Origin: Vandiemenella viatica
Lineage: Eukaryota; Arthropoda; Insecta; Orthoptera; Morabidae
Assembly: GCA_031002005.1 (NCBI GenBank)
Contig: CM061920.1
Location: 47,408,610 to 47,472,609, forward strand
Direction of reading: 5' to 3'
DNA length: 64,000 nucleotides
The number at the start of each line of letters is the position of its first letter. Position 1 is the first letter of the stretch. Positions 55,188 through 64,000 of this stretch are shown here, piece after piece. The notes beneath the pieces are model-generated. The model made no database searches, was not told where the DNA came from, and saw only the letters and a program-made list of their open reading frames with translations. A program made the translations under genes and the position numbers.

Positions 55188-56582
55188 CATGGATGAAGGA
55201 CATATGGAGACGAAATAACGCTAAATCCGTGAAACATTATATAAAATCTCGTCTCCTACTGCGCATGTGCGGCGGACATCATAGGAACCCCAAAACATTG
55301 GGCTGTTTGCATTGTGTCAGCTGCTGAGAATATTTCATCTAATATTCTAAAGTTTTCTTTAGTGCAAAATTGTGTTGCATATGGTTGCACAAACAGACAA
55401 GATAGGAAACAACCTGGAATAACGTTTCATAAGTAAGTCACATTTTAATTATTGTTCTTGAAGTATCTGATAGGTAACTGCAACATTAGGGCCTATCGCT
55501 ATAAATTTATTCATTGCTCTCAATAGGATCATATCGTTCTCAAAGTTTTGTTGGTGTAGTGTAGACAATTAGCATATGTTACTACTTTGCACCTGAAAAG
55601 CTAGCCTTATTATAGACAAGTGCTGAAAATTTAATTTAAGCGGGTCAACTTTACATCGCGACACAGTGAATAGGGTATTTTGCATGATTTACTCAAGTTT
55701 CAGTTTACACTGAAAGTATTTGATGAAATTAATTGTGATAATTTCTGCTTTGCGAACTACTAAACGTGATGAAACAAACGTTGTTTCCCGAAATGTAGTT
55801 CGCGAAGCATTTCATGTGTTTAGATGTGTCTACATAGTTTGATTTTATAGCGGCAATATTAATGGAAATGTGGGTAGGTTGAAATGCAGCCTGTACCAGA
55901 AGGCACAAATAATTTATTATTTGTTATTAGAAATTTCATAAGTACCATATCAGTGGCACAAAGTGTATCACGTATCGCAATGTATATTGCTCCCATTTAA
56001 GCTTCTGACTTTTGGAGATAGCATATCTCGAGAACTAAACGAGATATCGAATATTTTTATTGTTTTCTTTCAATTTCTCTCGTCGTGTTATATAAGAAAC
56101 TATTATCAAATTTGACTTTGCGGATATTTTTCTTCTGAAACTCAACTTAAACGACCTCACTTTTGATACAGTATACCTCGAGAACTAAGAGAGATTTAGA
56201 AAATTATTATTCTTTTTTTTTTCGAATTTTCTCGTCGTGTTACATAAGAATTTAACATCAAATTTTACCTTGGAGAAATTTTTCTTCCGAATTTCAACCC
56301 AAAGCACCTAACTTTTGAGACCGTATATCTCGAGAACTAAACAGGATATCAAAAAAATTTATTTTCCATTTTGGGTCGGTCTCGTCGAGTTTCATAATAA
56401 TCCATCATCAAATTGCGGTGCCACGGTTGTCTTATGATTCCCTTGAGGTTTTTGTGCCTATTCCCCGTGTTTCTACGGCCAAGCAATATGGCGGCCTCCT
56501 CACCCCACTTCTCTCTACCCGGTTTCACTCCGTTGCTTGGTGAAGGTCCCTTACGTCGTCTCCATATATTCCTTCCTCCATG
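55188..56582 (+). mobile_element. P-like (THAP) element, copy 6
   Basis: 1395 bp with ends CATGGATGAAGGACATATGG and CATATATTCCTTCCTCCATG, flanks ATAAAGAG (55180-55187) and ATTAAGAG (56583-56590), 7 of 8 identical. It has a THAP exon 1 at about 55363-55435 (QNCVAYGCTNRQDRKQPGI, then FHK and an intact GTAAGT donor; the ATG is changed, CAAAATTGT context). Repeat-array units lie at about 56000-56420. It is the counterpart of 26722-29815 without the nested insertion. Confidence 0.88.
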
Positions 56583-56665
56583 ATTAAGAGCAGCATGTGC
56601 GAGAAGATTTATCTAAGACTGGAAGGTCGTCTGCTGTTCAAATGATTACAAACGGGTATACGTAC

Positions 56666-59243
56666 CATGGAGGAAGAAAATATATAGAGACGACGCAAGA
56701 GACTGTGCGTAAAACACCAAACAGTACTATAGAATTTAATGTAAATGAAGTACTTAGAGTAGTAGCAAATTGGTTTAAGGCAAATTCATTAAAATTAAAT
56801 TTTGAAAAAACACGTTATATTAGGTTTAAAACAAAAAACGATGCACAGCCAGATATATGTATAAACTATAAAAACAACAAAATCTTAGAAACAGAGAGTA
56901 TAAAATTTCTTGGTATTAAAATAGATCAGAAACTCTGTTGGCATGATCATATCACTACACTACTGGCAAAGTTAAGTAGTGACACCTTCGCAATACGAAC
57001 ACTTTCTCTAACAGCAGATCTTAATGAAACAGGTGAACTCCTCATATTTTCATTCAGTAATGTCATATGGCATAATTTTTTGGGGAAACTCTTCACAAAG
57101 TAAAAAAGTTTTCATAGCACAGAAAAGAGCTATTAGGTTTCTGTGTAGGGTAAAACCAAGAACTTCTTGCAGACAACTCTTTAAGAAACTCAATATTCTT
57201 ACAATGTATTCTCAGTATATATATTCTCTCATGAGCTTTGTCATAGAAAATTTTAACCTGTTTACACCTAATTCACAGGTACACAGTTTCAATACAAGAA
57301 ACAGAAATAACTTGCATAAAACACAAACATCTCTGTCATTAGTACAAAGAGGAGTTAATTATTCTGGGATACATCTGTTTAATAAACTACCTAATCGTAT
57401 AAAACAGCTTTCAGATAATAAAGATGTATTCAAAAAAAACTTAGGGATTATCTTATTGGCAACTCCTTCTACTCCATTCAAGAATTTGAAGAAAATAATT
57501 AATTGTACTCATTATGACATTTGAAAAACTCAGTTGCAAAAATGTATGTTTGTTATTATTGCTTGTATTTGTAAAATATGTATATATATAAATTTACTAC
57601 GATATGACTCATATTATGTGTATATGTATCAACAATGACATGTTTCACATCCCAGAGGTACTTCCTCAGCAGGGATCCATGGAACAACATTGATAAATAA
57701 ATAAATAAATAAATAATAGACCTTCACCACCCATTGAAGTGAAGCTGGGTGCAGGAGGAGTGGGGGGCTAGGCCGATCCCATACAGACACGGGATATATG
57801 TACAAAAACCTCAAGGGGACTCTAGCATAAACGTAACGCCGCAATCTGGTGATGGATTATTATGTAACTCGATGAGACAAATAAAAAAATGAAGAATAAA
57901 TTTTTGATATTATGCTTAGTTTTAGAGATATTGTGTCTCAAACGTGAAATGTTTTTGGTTGAAATTCAGCAGAAAAAATTGGTCAAAGTCAAATTTGATG
58001 ACGTGTTCTTATTTAAAAAGACGAGACAAATAAAAAATAAAGAATAAAATTTTTCGATATCTCGCCTAGTTCTCGAGATATACTGTATCAAAAGTGAAGT
58101 GTCTTGAGTTGAAATGCAGAAGAAAAATTTCGCAAAAGTCAAATTTAATTATAGATTCTTATGTAACACGACGAGACAAATCGAAAATAAAGAATAAAAT
58201 TTTTCGATATCTTGCTTACTTTTCGGGATATACTGGGATTGGGTTGATATGCGGCCTGGACCAAAAATTAATTCTGCCAAAGCTACAATGAATTACATCC
58301 AGAATAGATATTTCAGTTTTTTTACTACCACTTGTGGTTAGGTTGAAATACGGCCTAGACCAGAATAAAAATAGTTATCTTGTTAACATACATCGTAAGC
58401 TTAATTGGAAATGGCTGGAAGTAGTTTACATCGCGATATACCTTTTGTTACTAACTTGGTTCTCATGAAATTACTAACAGTAATACATAAATTCTTTGTC
58501 CCTCATGGAACAACAAAACCATTCTGGTACAGACTGCATTTAGACGTAACCACAATCTCCATAAAATTGCCGCTACAGAATCAAACTATGTAGACATACC
58601 CACACACGCGTATTTGAATCGCAAACTGTATTTGCGGTAACAACATAGTTTGCTTCATCAAGATTCCTAGATTGCATAGCATAATTTAACACATTTAATT
58701 TAATCATACACTGTCAGTATAAACTGCAACGTGGCGAAAGAAAGCGCAATACTAAATTCACTGAATCGCGATGTAAAATACGCCCCTTTAAATCTCATTT
58801 TCAACACTCGTTAAAAAGTAATGATAGTCTATTATGTGCAAAAGAGAATGGTATACTGATTTTCTACACTACACCAACGAAAATTTGGAAACAAAGTCAT
58901 CCCATTGAGAGCTATGTCGAAATATTTACAGACAAGCACCGAAGTTTTCAATTCCTACCGCCCACTTCAACAATGATAATTAGAATTCAACTTACTTATG
59001 AAATGATATTCCTAGTTTTTTCCTCTCTTGCCTATTTGTGCAACCGTATGCAATACAAGATGGCATTATAAAACACTTATACACATTACAAAATGAAATA
59101 ATCACAGCATCTAACACAATGTGAACATCGCATTTGTTTGGGATCGCAATATCGCCGCTGCCGCCACTGCGCATGCGCGAGAGCTTAGAACCTGCTTCAC
59201 AGATTTAACGTTACTTCTCCTCCATATATTTCCTTCCTCCATG
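56666..59243 (-). mobile_element. P-like (THAP) element, copy 7, interrupted by a LINE
   Basis: Ends are CATGGAGGAAGAAAATATAT and ATATTTCCTTCCTCCATG, with flanks ATACGTAC (56658-56665) and ATACATAC (59244-59251), 7 of 8 identical. After removing the LINE at 56704-57717 it is about 1.56 kb, the size of copy 1. THAP exon 1 lies on minus from ATG 59066: MPSCIAYGCTNRQERKKLGI then SFHK with an intact GTAAGT donor. Repeat units start near 57851, 58000 and 58150. Confidence 0.88.
56704..57717 (+). mobile_element. LINE family A, 5'-truncated copy inside a P-like element
   Basis: It begins in the RT region just after the FADD box (RKTPNSTIEFNVNEV) and runs to the (AAAT)n tail. The short repeat AGAC occurs at 56700-56703 and 57718-57721, a possible 4-bp target duplication. 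The coding part is one frameshift (about 57030) away from a continuous frame through FLGIKIDQKLCWHDHI, YGIIFWGNSSQSKKVFIAQK and VHSFNTRNRNNLHKTQTSLS to LKKIINC. It is better preserved than the copy at 4190-8990 and shows the 3' end without the mariner insertion. Confidence 0.9.
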
Positions 59244-59251
59244 ATACATAC

Positions 59252-59578
59252 CACCACCGTCGCCTTTTCAAAGCACAAATTGTGACAATATTTTTAAAAT
59301 TGTCACTCATTGACTCTGCTGGCAGAGATGAAATAATTATTCGAGCATAGAAAAAATCCAATGGGGAAAAAGAAAAACCATGGACGTCATTTTTCCAATA
59401 TGCTTTTTCAAACAGTAACACCAAATAGAGAAACTTTTAAAAGTAGATAGCTTGTTTATACTAACTCTGCAGATAAAGTATACTGTGTATATGTTTTTAT
59501 TCAACAGAAGGTTTCATTTATATTTGGGAAATGAAGGATTCGATACCTAAAGTACTTATCAGAGTATCTCAAAGCTAA
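59252..59578. repeat. hAT internal segment missing from the first copy
   Basis: No coding match is recognised. It is absent from the first copy, where a P-like end joins directly to AACGAAAG. Confidence 0.6.
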
Positions 59579-59717
59579 CGAAACTTCCTCAGATCACAAT
59601 CACACCATACTCAGTTTGACAGAAGCGTTGTTTTCATTAAATAACTTCAATGTTCTAGACAAGCCATTGTAAATACAGACTGAAGACGAAAAATCACAGT
59701 GTGTTGCTATCTAATGC

Positions 59718-60019
59718 AGGGGTGGCCAACGCAAATGATCTTGTGGGTCACGTTGGAAATGCGTCACAACTCCGCGGGCTGCATATAAAATTATATATTC
59801 TCAAGAATATTATTTTAAAATCAAAGTTAATTTTTCTCATGATTTCGACAGTTAATTTTTGAATATATGGATGAACAAATAATGATTTTTTTTTAATACA
59901 TTGATTTTCAGATTACAAAATTATAAAATAAATATATTTTGTAAAAGTGTGATGAATCTTGCGGGCCGTAAAATATTTTCGAGGCGGGCCACATGCGACC
60001 AGCGGTTTGGCCACCCTTG
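59718..60019. mobile_element. hAT MITE (CAGGGGTGGCCAA type), second copy
   Basis: 302-bp counterpart of 33001-33300 with the same ends. Flanks are ATCTAATG and CTGTAATG (6 of 8 identical). Confidence 0.75.
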
Positions 60020-60034
60020 CTGTAATGAATAATG

Positions 60035-61230
60035 TCTTGTTCAGAGGAAGCCTTGGATCTGAAATACTAAATACTTCTAATGATGGTAACTTCCTGGGTA
60101 TATTGCAACTGCTAGGAAACTATGATCTTGTGATGATGGAGTATCTCCGCCGTATTACTAATAACGATACTAATGTCTTATTACAGTAGCAAATGTATTC
60201 AAAACGAATGGAATTCGTAATAAAATTTTGACTATTGTTTGGTCCTCTAAATATTTCTCCATCATACTGAATTGAACTCCTGAAACAAGTCATGTCGAAC
60301 AATTATCTTTGTTATTGATTTTGTTAACACTAATGAAGATGAAGTTTTAGAGCGTAAGTATTTCGCTGTACTTACGATCCGGAAAGTGACTCTTTTGGAC
60401 AGGAAGCTGGACTCGCTGCCTTGTTTATCATTGGTACTTTGCGATAGTTCGATTTGGATATGAACGATTGTCGAGGCCTAAGATATGACAATAGATCCAA
60501 TATCGTAGGAGGAAACAAATCTGTCCAAAGCAAAATTCTGAACCAGCATCTTCGATCATTTTTAATGGATATAACTGTCATTAAATTTGGTAATAGCAAG
60601 TGCAACCAAAACATCAGTTAAATCGGTTTCCTAGGACGGATTTCTTTGAAGAATATTTGTTTTATTCTGTCTACCAACAAAGGGATGGGAAGTGGTATTC
60701 AAGCACTTCGAAGGACTATCGCCAAAAAAATTGCTAGTTTCAAGAATAGAGTTTCTAGCATCGCTACAGTTCGTTATCACTACCCTTCAGTTCGTGACGC
60801 CCTTCCGAAACGAATTATTCAGTTACCTTGTCACTTAGCCAGATCATGAAGCAATTTGAGTTCATAATTACAGTGATGACTTGGTATAATACATTGTTTC
60901 ATGTAAACATTGTAAGCAAAGACTATGTTGACTGCAAGTGGATTGATGAAACTCTTCACAGTAGCTGAAAAACAGCTCGGAATTTAAATCTGATAACAGA
61001 CAGCTAGAGAAATTGATTCTCAGACTGGAACATTTCCTACTATTATCCCACCAAGAAGCCAAAGAAAGTAAAGATTTTTTTAGTATGAGCCGTAAATGAG
61101 ATAGCAATAGATCCAGAAGAATTGTGTACAATGAATGTGTTTTAGCATACGATTGATACAACTGAGAATTGGTTGGTCACTCTATTGGCATAACTTTCCA
61201 AGGGTGTAGCCAGGATTAGCTTCCGATTGT
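60035..61230 (+). pseudogene. hAT transposase relic, ZMYM1/DUF4371 type, second copy of the large element
   Basis: An open piece at 60027-60189 reads DGNFLGILQLLGNYDLVMME and YLRRITNNDTNVLLQ. Later pieces correspond to the RGQxYDNGxN box, FxLxSTKRW-like region, RYHYPSVRDALPKRI and the WYN-x-LF-x-VNIVSK region. It has the same order as the first copy (33315-35200) but without the P-like insertion, whose empty site is at 60371-60378. No complete catalytic triad can be assigned because of frame breaks. Confidence 0.75.
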
Positions 61231-61913
61231 GGCAAAACAATGAAAATACCTTTTTTGAAAATGGTTTTACTTGGGGAAAAAATACTTGCATTGAACCTGT
61301 ATAATCATTAGTTTGCGAGGGTTATGGCAAAATTTTGGAAAAGTTTATTTTTCGATATTAAAAGTGGGAATTTTTATTTTCATATATTTTATATTTTTAT
61401 ATATTTTAAAAAATTATTAAAAAAACTGTGATTTTGACGTGTAAGTGAAGTGAGCATTGTGTTCGCCACAGTAGCTTAAATAAACATTTTCAAATATATA
61501 GTATTCCTTTTTACTGTTGTTTCTCATTCATACCACTAATCTTTCCGAGGTTTGAGTTATTATTGTATATAAAGACTATCTTTTGCCCGTGGCTTTGCTC
61601 GAGTGGAATTCATAAAGCATTCATATATATATTCGTATCCGAATCTCACAGGAACTGCTATTTGAGATAGAAGTAGATGGCCAATATATTATTCCAAATT
61701 TATACTAAGCAGTTCAGTCGTTTCGACGTGAAACAGTAAAAACATCCAAACAAACAAACTTTTATGATATTAGTAGGATGTATAAACTGTATGTTATGTT
61801 CAGTCTATCTATATGGACACCTTAATCACGAATAAGCGATTGCTTATTTGGGGCGCCACAATGGGATCTCGCACCACTTGAAAAAACTTGCTAGGGCCGC
61901 CCATGGGTAAGCA

Positions 61914-64000
61914 CCACGGGGGTGCTGGTAAGCGAAGCAGGCTAGCGCGATGCATCCTGCTCCTATATTGCCTAGAATGAGTATGGTGGTGTTGTCTTAC
62001 CCGGTGGCGATGACACGTGCTGGCCGGGGGGGGGGGGGGTGGTTATGGCGGTTGGATCCGTCACCGTCCTAACGATCGGGCATGTAGGGGGTGGTCATCT
62101 AGCAGCACTGTTGCTGTTGCCGCCGGCGAAACCCTTACCGCGCACTCCCAGGATGAGGAAAGGCTCTGTGCGTTGCGGCGTGTGCGCCCTGGTGATGCGA
62201 ATCACGCCTAACCAACACGTACAACACTTGTTACACGCAGCTGTTACTAATTACAACGAATCGGCATATTCCAGGACCATCACAACGGCAGCAACGGCGC
62301 GCGGCACTAGCTGACAATCTCAATGGCAGCGACGGTGTGTGGACCAGCTGTAAGTTGTTGCATGATACCATATCCTAACAAAACTAACAAATCCCTCATA
62401 CATCCGAACCTTGTAGCATAGAATCGGTCGCGGTACTGGCAGTATTTTAGCCAGCCGCTCTTATCTACATCTACATATATACTCTGCAATTCACAAAATT
62501 GTGGGTGGCACCTGAAACTATCGCAGAGGTTTTTTTTTTTCCACAGGGGTAAAACCTTGGCACTTTTTCCCTCTGCCCTGTCTCTTCTTTTAAAGTTTCT
62601 GTCTATCTTATCCGATGGACCCATGTAAACGGGTGAACACTGGGACACATGGAATACATCACAATCCCATTCCTGTGACCACCTATAGATTTACTAACTT
62701 AATGCAGGTGAGCAGTTGGTAACAGGAAGGCCACCATGCTTGGAGGAGCGGGTTTTGGGAGCTCCCACCCTCCCCCACGCAAAAAAAGAAGTGGGGCCAA
62801 CTGTTTTATGCGGGTCGTTATTGCGGTACAACTAAACATGCCGTAATCATGATCTCACTCTAGTGAGTGCTTGTCTTCTCGAGTGAATGTGCTTAATCTG
62901 ACAATATTCAATGGAACTGTTGTCCGATGCTTTATTCGCAATTCTGGTATCGACAATGTAAGAGAGAACTTTTCAAGAATATAAGTATTTTGTGATCCTC
63001 AAACTGTGTCAAGTGAACTTATATACTGTAGGCCTACACTTTACGTATATAATACGAACGCGTGGCGACCGCTTTATTTAATTTTAAGGTACCAGAAACC
63101 TACAAAGGTCATGAACTTAATTGTTCACAGTTTAGACAAAATGTTGCTAGCCCCCAGCAATAGCTTTTCGTCTGACAAGTAGGATCGCGGACTTGTGATA
63201 TTTTGGATGAAGTGAACAGTATAAATACTAGTAACCTTCTTAAATTAGTAGTAATCTTTGGTTTGTGCTGATGTACACTTTCTTTTACACATATTTACAA
63301 GGATTGTGAAAGAATACTGTGTGCTTGAACTCAAAGTATTGATGACATGCAATCGTAATTTCAAAGTTTCATATAATCAGTGCAGCTCTGGTTCTCCCTG
63401 CACAACATCCAACCGGAAGATGGCGGCAGGGTCAGCCGCCGAAAGCTCGTTGTCGCATTTCAACAACATACGGCGGAAAACCCGCGAAGACTACATTTCA
63501 TTTTAAGAGTCATAAAAAATGGTAGTAGGAAGAGTTCAATCAAATTCATTAGTCATTGAAAGTACCGGTAATAATTTATCTTTTTTATAAACCTTTCAGC
63601 CACATTCTATTTAGCAGCGTAAAATAAAATTATGATCAAAATAAGACCTGCCACTTAGGGTCTAGAAAAGTATAAAATTTGCATGTGGAGACATTGTATG
63701 AGAATCATCTCTTCTTAAGATAACAACCGTAATTTTCAAGCTACAGTAATGATTTATAGCTCAACGTATTCAGCATAAAAAGATCTGCAACACATGAAAA
63801 AAATTAGAGTCAATAGCTAAACGACAAGTAGGTTTTTTAGACAAGAAAATAAAAATTTGTGGATTGCACAATATTGAAAATATGCCGAATTACACTAACG
63901 GCAGCAAGTCGTTTCAGATAAGAGATAAATTTTTACTGTTACTGTTCACGAATAGCTACCTTGTTTCCCAGTTCCAGCAGCATTTAGGACTTAAAAGCGA
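61914..64000. repeat. Region C, second copy, to the window end
   Basis: Direct copy of 35898 to about 37985. A G-tract of about 12 lies at 62027-62039. 62459-62640 repeats the SINE-like stretch. 63391-63530 is an insertion not found in the first copy, with CCGGAAGATGGCGGC and CGGCGGAAAACCCGCG motifs, resembling a SINE-like repeat. No host gene is recognised. Confidence 0.6.

Larger units (their letters stand above)
54553..61905 (+). mobile_element. Large composite hAT element with intact borders (second copy)
   Basis: Termini are GAAGGGCGGCCCTAGGG on the left and CTAGGGCCGCCCATG on the right, flanked by perfect GGTAAGCA at 54545-54552 and 61906-61913. The 7.35 kb include two P-like elements (55188-56582; 56666-59243, itself containing a LINE fragment) and a 300-bp MITE, leaving a hAT core of roughly 3 kb with a ZMYM1-type transposase relic. 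This gives the reference order by which the first copy's inversion can be read. Confidence 0.9.

Noticed and set aside
1..64000. CRISPR arrays, operons, bacterial promoters or terminators
   Set aside because: The window is eukaryotic (spliced THAP exons, LINEs, numts), and no spacer-repeat pattern is present.

Overview
This is an insect nuclear window with no intact host gene that I can recognise. The best taxonomic clue is a nuclear mitochondrial insertion (numt) whose tRNA order after cox2 is trnD then trnK (47658-47793). That order is characteristic of acridomorph grasshoppers, while most insects have K-D. Together with the dense nested transposons this suggests a large orthopteran genome. 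Two runs of exactly 1000 N (13105-14104 and 42105-43104) are fixed-size scaffold gaps.

Layout. 1-4190: AT-rich sequence with two minus-strand fragments of LINE family A, one split by a hAT-like MITE. 4190-8990: a near full-length but broken family-A LINE on the plus strand, with SGNH-type ORF1, endonuclease/RT ORF2 and a mariner-like element in its 3' end. About 9280-12470: numt 1 (nad4 end, trnH, nad5, trnF on plus; trnE, S1, N, R, A, nad3, trnG and the 3' half of cox3 on minus). 12474-13104: segment X on minus, then gap 1. 14105-42104: one 28-kb contig holding a Jockey-type LINE, segment X, segment B with a hAT (ZMYM1/DUF4371-type) pseudogene, a 7-kb inverted block, the rest of a large hAT element, region C, a second hAT element and a P-like element. 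After gap 2: inverted Jockey 5' end (43105-45250), another LINE (45760-47000), numt 2 (cox2 to the 5' half of cox3, 47390-48944), segment B again (48945-54085), an intact-bordered 7.35-kb hAT element (54553-61905) and region C again.

The window therefore contains two copies (alleles, or paralogues after duplication) of one locus, and each explains the other. At 19886 segments X and B are directly joined. In the second copy they are separated by mitochondrial DNA broken at the same point of cox3, so numts 1 and 2 look like the two ends of one linearised mtDNA insertion. A target-site duplication, GGTAAGCA, flanks the hAT element correctly in the second copy. In the first copy it sits inverted at one end, which reveals a 7-kb inversion. 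One breakpoint of that inversion is the terminus of a P-like element.

Seven P-like elements share termini beginning CATGGAGGAAGGAA, have 8-bp target duplications where testable, carry the first exon of a THAP protein, and most carry internal arrays of about 150-bp repeats. They are the most coherent possibly undescribed family here. All coding sequences found are transposon or mitochondrial relics, mostly broken by stops and frameshifts.
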